In this document: positions 1 through 8,482 of the stretch, piece after piece
How positions within the stretch are numbered: the stretch's first letter is position 1
How the letters are laid out: every line of letters starts with the position of its first letter
From: Bradyrhizobium sp. OK095
Lineage (GTDB): Bacteria > Pseudomonadota > Alphaproteobacteria > Rhizobiales > Xanthobacteraceae
Assembly: GCF_900109945.1 (NCBI RefSeq)
Contig: NZ_FOBX01000003.1
Location: forward strand, 434,001 to 498,000
Reading direction: 5' to 3'
Length of the DNA stretch: 64,000 bases
Position numbers and translations under genes: made by a program
The notes under the pieces: model-generated
The model's database searches: none
What the model was told of the DNA's origin: nothing
The model's input: only the letters and a program-made list of their open reading frames with translations

Positions 1-236
1 GCGAGGCCGAAATAGCCGAGGAACAGAATGACGAGCAGCGGCGTGCCCTGGATCAGCTGGACATAGACGGCGCTGGCGATCCGCACGGATTTAAGCGGCG
101 ATATCCTCGCCAGCGCGATCGCGAAGCCGACGATGCCGCCGCCGATCAGCGCGATCACGGATAGACCGATGGTCCACAGTGCGCCCTGGCCGAGGAACAT
201 CAGATGGTTGATGTTGAGATGTCCGCCCATGGTCAT
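1..236 (-). CDS. Amino-acid ABC transporter permease, partial (C-terminus beyond left edge)
   Basis: Inner-membrane subunit of a polar amino-acid ABC importer of the HisM/GlnP type. The visible ~78 residues hold the first membrane helix and the start of the conserved permease region (residues Q-G-T-P-L-L, then L-G-Y-F-G-L-A at the edge), closely matching the same region of the permease just upstream. I chose ATG at 236, one base after the stop of that gene, which implies translational coupling; ATG at 230 is an alternative. Two different permeases in tandem usually form a heterodimer. The ATPase and binding protein must lie left of the window if present. Substrate cannot be read from the sequence. 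Confidence 0.85.
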   Translation of the reverse strand, partial: MTMGGHLNINHLMFLGQGALWTIGLSVIALIGGGIVGFAIALARISPLKSVRIASAVYVQLIQGTPLLVILFLGYFGL

Positions 237-237
237 C

Positions 238-921
238 TCACAACGGCGTGCCGAGCCGGCGACGGCGCGGAAACAGCACCAAGCCGAGGCCCCAGAAGCC
301 CGCGCGCATCACCAGCGACAGGATGATGTAGAGCACGGCGACGATGATGTAGGTCTCGAACGCGCGGTAAGTATCCGACTGGATGTAGTTGGCGACCGCG
401 GTGAGTTCTTCCGCCGAAATCTGCGAGCAGACCGAGGACGCCAGCATCAGCAGCACGAACTGGCTGGTCAGCGCCGGATAGACCCTCTCGATCGCCGGCA
501 GCAAAATGATGTGCCAGTAGATCTGCAGGCGCGACAGCGCCAACCCTTCGGCGGCCTCGATCTGTCCGCGCGGGATCGCCTCGAAACCGGCGCGCATGAT
601 CTCGGCGGTGTAGGCGCCGACATTGATTGTCAGTGCGGCCACCGCCACGGTGAAGGCCGAGAATTTCAGGCCGAGGCTGGCGAGGCCGAAATAGACCAGG
701 AAGATCTGCACCAGCAGCGGCGTGTTGCGGATGGCCTCGACATAGATCTTGCAGGCGCCTGCGATCAGCGAATTGTGCGCGCCGCGTCCAACCGCGGCAA
801 GCGTGCCGAGGACCGCACCGCAGACCGTCGAAAAGGCCGCCAACTCCAACGTCAGCGCAGCGCCGGCCAGGAAATGCGGCCAACGCTCCAGCACTGCGGG
901 AAAGTCGAGTTGGAGGCTCAT
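238..921 (-). CDS. Amino-acid ABC transporter permease
   Basis: Inner-membrane permease of a polar amino-acid ABC importer (HisM/GlnP family), 227 residues, normal length. An N-terminal helix (about residues 18-42) is followed by the family signature around residues 60-75 (E-A-I-R-N-T-P-L-L-V-Q) and the EAA-type loop that contacts the ATPase (G-Q-I-E-A-A-E-G-L-A-L-S), then further helices and a basic C-terminus. It sits 10 bases after a hydroxyacid dehydrogenase and one base before a second permease, so it belongs to a GntR-controlled uptake and catabolic operon. The ligand is unknown; the co-transcribed dehydrogenase suggests a compound degraded through a beta-hydroxy acid. Confidence 0.9.
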   Translation of the reverse strand: MSLQLDFPAVLERWPHFLAGAALTLELAAFSTVCGAVLGTLAAVGRGAHNSLIAGACKIYVEAIRNTPLLVQIFLVYFGLASLGLKFSAFTVAVAALTINVGAYTAEIMRAGFEAIPRGQIEAAEGLALSRLQIYWHIILLPAIERVYPALTSQFVLLMLASSVCSQISAEELTAVANYIQSDTYRAFETYIIVAVLYIILSLVMRAGFWGLGLVLFPRRRRLGTPL

Positions 922-931
922 CGTATCAGGG

Positions 932-1831
932 TCAGCCGGTGGTCTGGTTGGTCATGCGGTCATAGACGCGGAACAGCGCCTGGTTGCCGTTGTTGCCTTC
1001 GCCGTGTGCGCGGGCGTCGACATACTGGCTGGTGACGAGGGCGGTGCCGGGCAGCGGCACGCTCAGCGCCTGCGCGTGCTCTTGCACGAGGCGAAGGTCC
1101 TTGAGCTGCAGATCGATCCGGAAGCCGGCGGAGGCGTCGCCCGCGATCATCGCGGGGCCGAGCTTGTCGAGCATCCAGGAGGCGGCGGAGCCGCCGAGCA
1201 GCACGCGGCGCAGCAGATCGAGATCGAGGCCCGAGGCGCGTCCGAGCGCGAGCGCCTCGCAGATGGCCTGGATGTTGATGCCGCAGATCAGCTGATTGCA
1301 GAGTTTGACGGTCTGGCCGGCACCGGACGCGCCAACATGGGTGATGGTCGTCCCCATCGCGCGGAAGAACGGCTCGGCCTGCGCGAAGGCTGCCGCATCG
1401 CCGCCGGCCATAATCGAGAGTGCGGCATTCTTGGCGCCAACGGGCCCACCCGAGACCGGTGCATCGATAAAGCTGACTCCGATTTTTTGCAGGTCGGCAT
1501 GGATGCGGCGGACCGCGACCGGCGAGATCGTGCTCATGTCGACGACGAGCTTGCCGGATGGCGGCGACTTCAGCAGGCCGTGCTCGCCGTAAATGGTTGC
1601 CTCGACATGGGGCGTGTCGGGCAGCATGGTGATGACGATGTCGGCGCCTTGCGCGGCATCGGCAGGACTTTTGGCGCGTACCGCGCCTTCCTTGACGATG
1701 CCAGCCACGACGGCTTCGTTGAGATCGAACGCGTGCACCGTGTGCCCGGCTTTGAGAAGGTTGCGCACCATCTCCAGGCCCATCGTGCCGATGCCGATGA
1801 AGCCGACACTGCCCTTGTCGTTCCGTCCCAT
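932..1831 (-). CDS. NAD(P)-dependent beta-hydroxyacid dehydrogenase (3-hydroxyisobutyrate dehydrogenase family)
   Basis: Cytosolic oxidoreductase of 299 residues, the usual length. The N-terminal Rossmann motif G-F-I-G-I-G-T-M-G binds the dinucleotide; the substrate signature D-A-P-V-S-G-G follows near residue 120, and the catalytic lysine lies in G-Q-T-V-K-L-C-N-Q near residue 170. I chose ATG at 1831, where the Rossmann motif is 10 residues from the start; an upstream extension is low-complexity and overlaps the regulator gene. It follows a GntR regulator by 31 bases and precedes two amino-acid permeases, suggesting it oxidises the imported compound or a product of it. Exact substrate (3-hydroxyisobutyrate, tartronate semialdehyde, glyoxylate-like) is not resolvable. 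Confidence 0.85.
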   Translation of the reverse strand: MGRNDKGSVGFIGIGTMGLEMVRNLLKAGHTVHAFDLNEAVVAGIVKEGAVRAKSPADAAQGADIVITMLPDTPHVEATIYGEHGLLKSPPSGKLVVDMSTISPVAVRRIHADLQKIGVSFIDAPVSGGPVGAKNAALSIMAGGDAAAFAQAEPFFRAMGTTITHVGASGAGQTVKLCNQLICGINIQAICEALALGRASGLDLDLLRRVLLGGSAASWMLDKLGPAMIAGDASAGFRIDLQLKDLRLVQEHAQALSVPLPGTALVTSQYVDARAHGEGNNGNQALFRVYDRMTNQTTG

Positions 1832-1862
1832 GTTGTCAGTCCGTTTCTTGATTGGCCTGCGA

Positions 1863-2603
1863 TCAGCCTGAGGCGCTGGTCTTGTCGATGTCGCCGACGA
1901 CGGCGCGCCTGCGGTATTCGTCGCCGATGGCAAAATGCTTGCGCAGCGTCGCATCCGCCCGTTCCGGATCGCGTGCGATGATCGCGTCGAAGATGCGCCG
2001 GTGGTCGTCGATCAGATACGTCTTCATCGACGGGAAGGCCTGCACCAGCTCGCGGCGGCTGCGATGCGAATGCGTCAGCAGGCCCGCCATCGAACCATGC
2101 AGGACCGTCAGCGTCTCCGAGTGCGATGCCGTCACGATGGAGCGATGGAATTCGAAGTCGGCCATGCCACCGGCATCCGCCTCGTCGATCGTCTCGCCGA
2201 TCTTGGCGAGCGTGCGCTGCAGGCGCTCGAAATCGGCAATGTTGGCGCGCTCGCAGGCGAGGCGGATCGCCTGACATTCGATCGCGACGCGCGCCTGCAT
2301 GACGTCATCGAGCATGTCGGCCTGCTGGGCGAGCGCAAAGGTGAAGAAGTCGTTCAGCACCGAGACGTCCGGCCGGGTCACGACAGTGCCGATGCGGTCG
2401 CGGATCTCGACGATGCCGAGCACAGTGAGGGCGCGCAGCGCCTCTCGGACGATCGGCCTGCTGACGCCGAGCAGGGTTGCGAGCTCGCGCTCGGAAATCA
2501 GGCGATCGCCGGGCTTGAGCGAGCCTGCAAGCAGGCGCTCGCGCAAGAAGGCGAACACCTTCTCGAACCCTTTTTCGCCTTCGGCGGCCCGCTTCAGTTC
2601 CAT
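1863..2603 (-). CDS. GntR-family transcriptional regulator, FCD (FadR) subfamily
   Basis: Ligand-responsive DNA-binding regulator, 246 residues. The winged helix spans about residues 10-80 (P-G-D-R-L-I-S-E-R-E-L-A, then the recognition helix S-R-P-I-V-R-E-A-L-R-A-L). The C-terminal FCD all-helical domain carries metal and ligand-binding histidines in F-E-F-H-R-S-I and D-D-H-R-R-I-F-D-A-I. It is the first gene of the leftward operon with the dehydrogenase and permeases, and the classic FadR-type operator lies 14-35 bases upstream of its start, so autoregulation is likely. Inducer unknown; operon context suggests the transported compound or a hydroxyacid. Confidence 0.9.
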   Translation of the reverse strand: MELKRAAEGEKGFEKVFAFLRERLLAGSLKPGDRLISERELATLLGVSRPIVREALRALTVLGIVEIRDRIGTVVTRPDVSVLNDFFTFALAQQADMLDDVMQARVAIECQAIRLACERANIADFERLQRTLAKIGETIDEADAGGMADFEFHRSIVTASHSETLTVLHGSMAGLLTHSHRSRRELVQAFPSMKTYLIDDHRRIFDAIIARDPERADATLRKHFAIGDEYRRRAVVGDIDKTSASG

Positions 2604-2616
2604 CCCGGTCTCTTGT

Positions 2617-2638
2617 TGGTCTGATCTTGGTCAGACCA
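2617..2638. promoter_or_regulatory. FadR/GntR-type operator palindrome
   Basis: Perfect 8-base inverted repeat TGGTCTGA / TCAGACCA with a 6-base spacer. Inside it, TGGTCAGACCA at 2628-2638 matches the FadR-subfamily consensus TNGTNNNACNA exactly. It lies just upstream of the GntR start at 2603, where bound repressor would block the operon promoter. Confidence 0.75.
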
Positions 2639-2783
2639 GTAGGCTAACCAGAGCGGCCGCGTCAAGGGCCCTGGTTAATGGCCGATGTCGCAGGCGTCGC
2701 CAATCCGACCGGTTCCCCGGCCGGATACTTAGAATTTGAAGCTTATTGATCGGAGCGTTCGCCTAGAGAATTTGAGGTCTGCG

Positions 2784-3101
2784 ATGCCCGATCATCATTC
2801 CTTCTCCGCGCTCGACCGCTATGCGGTGCTCAGCGGATCCGACAACGGCTTTCCCTGGTTTGCCGGCGCGATGCTCGCGGTTGAAGCGAGCGAAGTGGTG
2901 CGGCTGCGCTGCGAGAAGCTCAGCCATGGTGATGAGGCTGCCGGGTTGGAGGCCGTGCTGATGGTGAGCGAGAAGATCGCTGCGGCATTCGAGGCAACCG
3001 CGAGCCTGCTCGCCGGCGCGACGCCGGCGGCCGTCGTCCAGCGCTATCGCGAGCATGTCGCGGCGAATGCCAAGCGGCTGTCCACGAACGAAACTCCCTG
3101 A
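2784..3101 (+). CDS. Conserved-looking hypothetical protein, 105 residues
   Basis: Small soluble protein with no family I recognise. It is mostly helical: an N-terminal segment D-R-Y-A-V-L-S-G-S-D-N-G, then a long helix rich in Ala, Glu and Val to the end. No signal peptide or membrane segment is visible. I chose ATG 2784 because GAGG sits about 7 bases upstream; an upstream in-frame start would add 16 unlikely residues. It stands between the divergent GntR operon and a GFA-type protein. Codon use matches the surrounding core genes, so it is probably real. Function unknown. Confidence 0.6.
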   Translation: MPDHHSFSALDRYAVLSGSDNGFPWFAGAMLAVEASEVVRLRCEKLSHGDEAAGLEAVLMVSEKIAAAFEATASLLAGATPAAVVQRYREHVAANAKRLSTNETP

Positions 3102-3178
3102 CGAAGCTTTCGCTGCTGACAGCATGTTGGCAGCAGGGCCGGGCTACGACCATCTCCTGACAAAACGGGGAGCGGGTT

Positions 3179-3547
3179 ATGCCGATCGAGGCAAGCTGTC
3201 ATTGCGGTGAAACGGTATTCGAGGTGACGGAGGCGCCGTCGGGTGTGACGCGCTGCACCTGTTCGCTCTGCGCCAAGCGCGGCGCGCTGTGGGCCTATTA
3301 CACGCCGTCACAGTTTCGCCTGCTGTCGCCCGCCGACAACGTCGCGACCTATCGCTGGGGCAGCCGCACGGTCAAACACCATTTTTGCGCGAACTGTGGC
3401 TGTGGCACCTATTCGGAGTCGCCGGACTGGTCGACCGGCAAGCCCGATTTCGACAATCCCAGGGTTGGCGTCAACGCGCGCTTGTTCGACGATTTCGATC
3501 TCGAGGCCGTGCCGGTGAACATGATCGACGGCAAGAATTTGTGGTGA
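3179..3547 (+). CDS. GFA/CENP-V domain zinc-binding protein
   Basis: Small 122-residue protein of the Mss4-like fold that includes glutathione-dependent formaldehyde-activating enzymes. Zinc ligands are visible in order: C-H-C-G near residue 8, C-T-C-S-L-C near residue 30, and C-A-N-C-G-C-G near residue 75. The region after the last Cys pair (Y-S-E-S-P-D-W) and the C-terminal V-N-A-R-L-F-D are typical. A strong ribosome site (GGGGAG) precedes the ATG. Most members of this family have no proven substrate; the formaldehyde name is historical, so I call only the family. Confidence 0.85.
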   Translation: MPIEASCHCGETVFEVTEAPSGVTRCTCSLCAKRGALWAYYTPSQFRLLSPADNVATYRWGSRTVKHHFCANCGCGTYSESPDWSTGKPDFDNPRVGVNARLFDDFDLEAVPVNMIDGKNLW

Positions 3548-3644
3548 GCACTTTGGGCGCACGCATAGCTGCTGCACGTCCGTGCTCTTGAGGCCTTTTT
3601 GAAAAGCTGATTTGTTCCGCCTCTAGAAAAAGGGGAGGAAGCCG

Positions 3645-4460
3645 ATGACGCGTCTTTTTGCGCGAGTGATGCTCGCAATGTGTCTGGCCGTTGCAGCCGG
3701 CTTCAATGCACAGGCGCAGACCAGGCCGAAAGTTATCTCGCTCGGACCTGACTTCCCTAAGGCCGCGCTGTTCGTCGGTAACAGCTTTTTCTACTACAAC
3801 AACGGCATGCCCGGGCATCTCTCGTTCATGGAGCGGGCCGCGGATGCCGACAACAAGGCGGCGTATCGCAACACCATGGCCACGATCGGCGGCTCCGGCC
3901 TCGACTGGCACGACATGGACAATCTGCTGCGGCCGGGCGGCATCGGTGCTTATTCCTTCGACGACCAGAACGTCGTCGTCTTCAACAAGCCGGGCAGGCA
4001 GTTCGATGCCGTCGTGATGATGGATTGCAGCCAGTGCCCGATCCATCCGCAGTTGAAGGATGCGTTCACGACCTACGCGAAGAAGGACAGCGAGATCGTT
4101 CGCACCCACGGCATGCGGCCGGTGTTTTTTATGTCCTGGGCCTATGCCGACAAGCCGGAAATGACGGAAGGATTGGCCGAGGCCTACACGATCGCGGGCA
4201 ATGCCAACGATGCGCTGGTGATTCCCGCAGGTCTCGCGTTTGCACGCGTGCGCAAGCTGCAGCCGGAGCTCAATCTCTATGCGCCGGACAAGCGGCATCC
4301 GAGCCCCGCGGGAACGTATCTGGCAACCTGCGTGACGCTGGCTGCGCTGACGGGACGCTCGCCGGTCGGCAATTCCTACACGACAGGGCTGGACCCGGAG
4401 ACGACGCAGCTTCTGCAAAAGGCAGCGTGGGACACGGTGCAGGACTATTACGGGCGCTGA
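3645..4460 (+). CDS. Secreted SGNH-like hydrolase family protein
   Basis: Protein of 271 residues with a clear Sec signal peptide (hydrophobic core M-L-A-M-C-L-A-V-A-A, cleavage likely after A-Q-A near residue 25). The mature part opens with F-V-G-N-S-F-F-Y-Y-N-N-G, resembling the block I strand-loop of SGNH/GDSL hydrolases in their DUF4886-like form, and has D-K-R-H-P-S-P-A-G-T-Y-L-A near residue 225, matching the block V Asp-x-x-His. It probably acts in the periplasm as an esterase or lipase-like enzyme. The AGGGGAGG site lies close to the ATG. It ends one base before the convergent xth gene. Substrate unknown. Confidence 0.7.
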   Translation: MTRLFARVMLAMCLAVAAGFNAQAQTRPKVISLGPDFPKAALFVGNSFFYYNNGMPGHLSFMERAADADNKAAYRNTMATIGGSGLDWHDMDNLLRPGGIGAYSFDDQNVVVFNKPGRQFDAVVMMDCSQCPIHPQLKDAFTTYAKKDSEIVRTHGMRPVFFMSWAYADKPEMTEGLAEAYTIAGNANDALVIPAGLAFARVRKLQPELNLYAPDKRHPSPAGTYLATCVTLAALTGRSPVGNSYTTGLDPETTQLLQKAAWDTVQDYYGR

Positions 4461-4461
4461 C

Positions 4462-5232
4462 CTATCGGAGCACCACCCATGCCGGCGCATGATCACTCGC
4501 GCCATCCTCGCCGCGAACCTTCTTATCGACGCCGGCTTTTGCCAGCCGCGAGACGAGGGCAGGGCTCAGCAGCAGATGATCGAGCCGCAAGCCCGCATCG
4601 CGCGGCCAGCGGTTTCGCTTGTAATCCCAGAACGTGTAGATGCGTTTCTCGGGATGCAACTCGCGGATCGCATCGCACCAGCCTTGTTCGACCAGCGAGG
4701 CGAAAGCCGCGCGGCTCTTCGGCTGGATCAACGCATCCTTGTCCCATGAACGCGTTGGATAAATGTCCACCTCCGTTGGCGCGACGTTGTAATCGCCGGC
4801 GAGCACGACGGGCAGATCCTGCTTGATGAAGGTTTTGGCGTGGCGCTTGAGCCGCGCGAACCAGTCGAGCTTGGCGTCGAATTTCGGCCCCGGCTGCGGA
4901 TTGCCGTTTGGCAGGTAGATGCTGGTGACGATGACACCGCGCACCGCGGCCTCGATGTAGCGGGCTTCGAGATCGCCCGGTTTTCCCGGCAAGCGATCAC
5001 GGGTGAGAATGGGGTCAGTGTTGCGGGCGAGGATGGCGACGCCGTTCCAGGTCTTTTGTCCGCGCCAGACTGCGCCGTAGCCGGCCTTTTCGATCGCGGC
5101 TGCCGGAAATTCGCCATCACTTGCCTTCAATTCCTGAAGCGCGACGACATCGGGTTTTGCCGCCTTCATCCATGCCAACAGATTGGGCAGGCGGCGGTTG
5201 ATGTTGTTGATGTTGAATGTCGCAATCTTCAT
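4462..5232 (-). CDS. xth: Exodeoxyribonuclease III / AP endonuclease
   Basis: Cytosolic DNA repair nuclease (ExoIII, endonuclease-exonuclease-phosphatase fold), 256 residues, normal length. It cleaves abasic sites and removes 3' blocking groups in base-excision repair. Visible catalytic motifs: F-N-I-N-N-I-N at the N-terminus, the metal-binding Glu in L-Q-E-L-K, G-D-Y-N-V-A-P-T-E-V-D in the middle, R-L-D-H-L-L-L near residue 218, and the terminal S-D-H-A-P. It is convergent with the secreted hydrolase (one-base gap) and divergent from a small Cys-rich gene across 41 bases. Alphaproteobacteria often carry more than one copy. Confidence 0.93.
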   Translation of the reverse strand: MKIATFNINNINRRLPNLLAWMKAAKPDVVALQELKASDGEFPAAAIEKAGYGAVWRGQKTWNGVAILARNTDPILTRDRLPGKPGDLEARYIEAAVRGVIVTSIYLPNGNPQPGPKFDAKLDWFARLKRHAKTFIKQDLPVVLAGDYNVAPTEVDIYPTRSWDKDALIQPKSRAAFASLVEQGWCDAIRELHPEKRIYTFWDYKRNRWPRDAGLRLDHLLLSPALVSRLAKAGVDKKVRGEDGASDHAPAWVVLR

Positions 5233-5273
5233 GTAGAGCTACCGGCCTCTCACCTTCCGTCACCGGAGATACA

Positions 5274-5495
5274 ATGTCCAAGTTGAACTTTGCTGCTTTC
5301 GTCGTCGTTGCCGCGATCTCCGGAGCGGCTTCGGCACAATCGTCCGATCCGCGCGGTGCTTGCAAGGCGGACTATGACAAATTCTGCGCCGGCATCGCGC
5401 CCGGTGGCGGCAAGATCATCGCCTGCCTCGACGCCAAGCGCGATCAGCTCAGCGCGTCCTGCAAGACGGCGCTGGACGGCCGGAAGAAGAAGTAA
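5274..5495 (+). CDS. Exported cysteine-rich repeat protein
   Basis: Small protein (73 residues) with a signal peptide ending near A-S-A-Q and one cysteine-rich repeat unit: C-K-A-D-Y-D-K-F-C, then I-I-A-C-L and S-A-S-C, a pattern of the Cys-rich repeat family found in many alphaproteobacterial periplasmic proteins. The tail is lysine-rich. I chose ATG 5274 because it places the hydrophobic signal core immediately after M-S-K-L-N; a longer start would put a non-signal extension in front. Likely periplasmic and disulfide-bonded. Role unknown. Confidence 0.7.
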   Translation: MSKLNFAAFVVVAAISGAASAQSSDPRGACKADYDKFCAGIAPGGGKIIACLDAKRDQLSASCKTALDGRKKK

Positions 5496-5502
5496 GCGAC
5501 CG

Positions 5503-5643
5503 CTCTCGTGTCCCGGACGCGGCGCAGCGTACAACGCTGCTCCGCAGAGCCGAGACCCATCTCTCCACGAAAACTGGGCCCCGGCTCTGCAGTGCACTAC
5601 GCCGCGAAGCGCGGCGCATTGCGCTGCGTCCGGGGCACGAGAG
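5503..5643. repeat. Dispersed palindromic intergenic repeat, copy 1
   Basis: The 141-base gap between the Cys-rich gene and alr is bounded by near-perfect inverted ends, CTCTCGTGTCCCGG at 5503-5516 and CCGGGGCACGAGAG at 5630-5643 (one mismatch). The interior contains CCGGCTCTGC and further GC-rich self-complementary stretches. A related element, sharing the CCGGCTCTGC core and the end CCGGGACACGAGAG, lies at 44063-44217. From memory such elements are common between Bradyrhizobium genes. Confidence 0.7.
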
Positions 5644-5649
5644 CGTTGA

Positions 5650-6933
5650 CTAGGACGGCAGCGGTGGCGGAGCCGCTGGCTGCTCGATCGGCGGCGGGGA
5701 GGGCGGCTGCTCGGCCGCTTGCGCGGGCTCCGGCTTGGCCAGCGGCTCCACCACATTGCCGCCCTTGTAGATTCGGGCGTAGCGGTGGCCGAGGCTGGTC
5801 AGCACCTCATAGCCGATCGTGCCGAAATGATGCGCGAGCTCGTCGACGGTGATGCCCTCGCCAATCAGCGTCACCATGTGGCCGCGTCGCGCCGCGTTCG
5901 GCGGCAGATCGGTGATGTCGATCGCGATCAGGTCCATCGAGACGCGGCCCGCGACCGGGCAGCGCTTGCCCGCGACGATCACCTCGGCGCCGCGGGTGCC
6001 GTCGTTCGAGCTGGCGGCGCGGAAATAGCCGTCGGCATAGCCGACCGCGATGATTGCGAGTTTCGTCGGCCGCCGCGCGGTCCAGGTGCCGCCATAGCCG
6101 ACGCTCTCGCCGCGCTCGATGGTGCGGATCTGCACGATCCGCGCCTTGAGGTCGACCACCGGCTGCATCGGATTGTCGGCCTCCGGCGTCGGGTTGACGC
6201 CGTAGAGCGCAGCGCCCGGCCGCACCAGGTCGAACACGAAGGGCGCGCCGAGGAAAATTCCCGAGGAGTTGGCGAGCGCCGCCGGCACGCCGGAGAATTC
6301 GCTGGCGATGCCGCGGAAGGACGCGAGCTGCTTTGCGTTGATCTGGCTGTTGAGCTGCTCGGCCGAGACCAGATGGCTCATCACCAGCGTGATGCCGTGA
6401 TCGCCGGCATTGATGCGGGGGATGATGGCCTGCGTTTCCGATAAAGTCAGTCCGAGCCGGTTCATGCCGGTGTCGATATGGATCGCGGCGCCCCCGGACC
6501 AGCCGGTGCGGCGGCAGAACACGTCCCATTCGGCGAGCTCGTTGAGATCGCCGATCACCGGCCGGCAGTTGATCTTGGCGTAGTGCTCGCCGGTGTTCTG
6601 GAAATAGCCGCCGAGCACGTAGATCGCGGCGTCCGGCACGGCACCGCGGACGTTGCGGGCTTCCTCGATGGTGGCGACGAAGAAGGTCTTGCAGCCGGCC
6701 TTGTTCAGGGCCCGCGCGACCTGCGCGGCGCCGCAGCCATAGGCATCGGCCTTGATCACCGCCGAGCACTCGGCCGGCACGGCGGTTTTCTCGAGCTTGC
6801 GCCAATTGGCGATGATGGCGTCGAGATCGACGGTGAGCACGCCGCCGAAGGCAGCGAGCGCGGCAGCCTGATTGGCCTCCGTGGAGAGAAGGCCGGATTG
6901 CGGGATCATGTTTGGGTCGGACGCCATTGTCAT
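5650..6933 (-). CDS. alr: Alanine racemase with proline-rich C-terminal tail
   Basis: PLP enzyme that interconverts L- and D-alanine for peptidoglycan. The PLP lysine is in A-V-I-K-A-D-A-Y-G-C-G near residue 63, and the catalytic tyrosine in S-V-G-Y-G-G-T-W near residue 292. S-H-L in the barrel and the C-terminal beta domain (G-R-V-S-M-D-L) are present. At 427 residues it is longer than the usual 360-380: the extra part is about 40 residues of Pro, Ala and Glu at the C-terminus with no obvious fold. It lies 40 bases downstream of dnaB on the same strand, a common alphaproteobacterial order. Confidence 0.95.
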   Translation of the reverse strand: MTMASDPNMIPQSGLLSTEANQAAALAAFGGVLTVDLDAIIANWRKLEKTAVPAECSAVIKADAYGCGAAQVARALNKAGCKTFFVATIEEARNVRGAVPDAAIYVLGGYFQNTGEHYAKINCRPVIGDLNELAEWDVFCRRTGWSGGAAIHIDTGMNRLGLTLSETQAIIPRINAGDHGITLVMSHLVSAEQLNSQINAKQLASFRGIASEFSGVPAALANSSGIFLGAPFVFDLVRPGAALYGVNPTPEADNPMQPVVDLKARIVQIRTIERGESVGYGGTWTARRPTKLAIIAVGYADGYFRAASSNDGTRGAEVIVAGKRCPVAGRVSMDLIAIDITDLPPNAARRGHMVTLIGEGITVDELAHHFGTIGYEVLTSLGHRYARIYKGGNVVEPLAKPEPAQAAEQPPSPPPIEQPAAPPPLPS

Positions 6934-6973
6934 GGCGTCGTTTTACGCAAGAGGCAGGTCCGGTTCAAGGAAC

Positions 6974-8482
6974 TCAGTAGTCGTTGTTGCTGCGAGCCGG
7001 CATCTGAGTGTCAGGCGCGAGGTCGCTGAACCGCGTGACCGAGGCTTCGAACGCCAAATCGACGGTGCCTGTCGGGCCGTGACGCTGCTTGCCGATGATG
7101 ACTTCGGCCTTGCCGAACGCAAGGTCCATGTCCAGGCGCCATTTCTCGTGTTCGGGCGTGCCCGGGCGTGGTTCCTTCATCGCGAGGTAGTATTCCTCGC
7201 GGTAAACGAACAGCACGACGTCGGCGTCCTGCTCGATTGATCCGGATTCACGCAAGTCGGAGAGCTGCGGCCGCTTGTCCTCGCGGGATTCGACCTGACG
7301 CGAGAGCTGCGAGAGCGCGATCACGGGGACGTTGAGCTCCTTCGCCAGCGCCTTCAGGCTGGTCGTGATCTCCGTGATTTCCTGCACCCGATTGTCGCTC
7401 CGCTTGCCTGAGCCGGAGAGCAGCTGGATGTAGTCGATCACGAGCAGATCGAGGCCCTTCTGTCGCTTCAGCCGGCGCGCACGCGCCATCAGCTGCGCGA
7501 TCGACAGGCCGCCGGTCGCGTCGACATAGAAGGGCAGCGATTGCAGCTCGATCGAGACCTCCCGGATCTTGTCGAAATCGGCTTCCGTGATGCCGCCGCG
7601 ACGGATGTGGGAGGAGGAAATGCCGGTGCGCTCTGACACGATACGGGTGGCGAGCTGGTCGGCCGACATTTCGCAGGAGAAGAAGCCGATCACGCCGCCA
7701 TTGGCGGCCTTCATGGTGCCGTCGGCCTGGAGCTCGGCGACATAGGCCTTGGCGACATTGTAGGCGATGTTGGTCGCCAGCGACGTCTTGCCCATGCCGG
7801 GACGTCCGGCCACGATGATGAGGTCGGAGTGTTGCAGGCCGCCCATCTTGTTGTCGAGGTCACGCATGCCCGTGGAGATGCCGGACAGCTTTCCATCGCG
7901 CTGGAACGCCTTTGCAGCGAGATCGACCGCGACCGCCAACGCCTGCGAGAATTTTTGGAAGCCGCCGTCATAACGGCCGGACTCGGCGAGCTCGTAGAGC
8001 CGCCGCTCGGCGTCCTCGATCTGCGCCCGCGGCGCGAAGTCGACCGGCGCGTCATAGGCGACGTTGACCATGTCTTCGCCGATGCCGATGAGATCGCGAC
8101 GCAGCGCCAGATCATAGACAGTGCGCCCATAGTCCTGGGCGTTGATGATGGTGGTCGCCTCAGCCGCGAGGCGCGCCAGATATTGCCCGATGGTCATGCC
8201 GCCGACGTCGGTATCGGCGGGGAGGAACGTCTTCAGCGTCACGGGCGTAGCGATCTTGCCCATTCGGATCAGGCTGCCGGCGGTCTCGTAGATGGTCTGG
8301 TGCAGCGGCTCGAAATAGTGCTTCGGCTCCAGGAAGTCGGAGACGCGATAGAAGGCGTCGTTGTTGACCAGGATCGCGCCCAGAAGGCTCTGTTCCGCCT
8401 CGATATTATGCGGCGCGCTCCGATAGGCGGGAGTTCCGGCTTCGGGCGCGAGTTTGAGGACGTTCGAATCAGTCAGGGCCAT
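6974..8482 (-). CDS. dnaB: Replicative DNA helicase DnaB
   Basis: Hexameric 5'-3' helicase at the replication fork, 502 residues. The N-terminal primase-binding domain (P-H-N-I-E-A-E-Q-S-L-L-G-A-I) is followed by a RecA-fold ATPase: Walker A G-R-P-G-M-G-K-T-S near residue 225, Walker B L-L-V-I-D-Y-I-Q-L-L, and the R-E-S-G-S-I-E-Q-D-A-D-V region with the helicase motif 4. No intein interrupts it. The last about 15 residues are polar and ordinary. It is followed by alr on the same strand. About 290 bases upstream hold its promoter region and no convincing gene. Confidence 0.97.
   Translation of the reverse strand: MALTDSNVLKLAPEAGTPAYRSAPHNIEAEQSLLGAILVNNDAFYRVSDFLEPKHYFEPLHQTIYETAGSLIRMGKIATPVTLKTFLPADTDVGGMTIGQYLARLAAEATTIINAQDYGRTVYDLALRRDLIGIGEDMVNVAYDAPVDFAPRAQIEDAERRLYELAESGRYDGGFQKFSQALAVAVDLAAKAFQRDGKLSGISTGMRDLDNKMGGLQHSDLIIVAGRPGMGKTSLATNIAYNVAKAYVAELQADGTMKAANGGVIGFFSCEMSADQLATRIVSERTGISSSHIRRGGITEADFDKIREVSIELQSLPFYVDATGGLSIAQLMARARRLKRQKGLDLLVIDYIQLLSGSGKRSDNRVQEITEITTSLKALAKELNVPVIALSQLSRQVESREDKRPQLSDLRESGSIEQDADVVLFVYREEYYLAMKEPRPGTPEHEKWRLDMDLAFGKAEVIIGKQRHGPTGTVDLAFEASVTRFSDLAPDTQMPARSNNDY

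Noticed and set aside
133..1035. Long plus-strand frames opposite the permeases and dehydrogenase
   Set aside because: Antisense shadows of GC-rich genes; no motif, Arg/Ala-rich low-grade protein.
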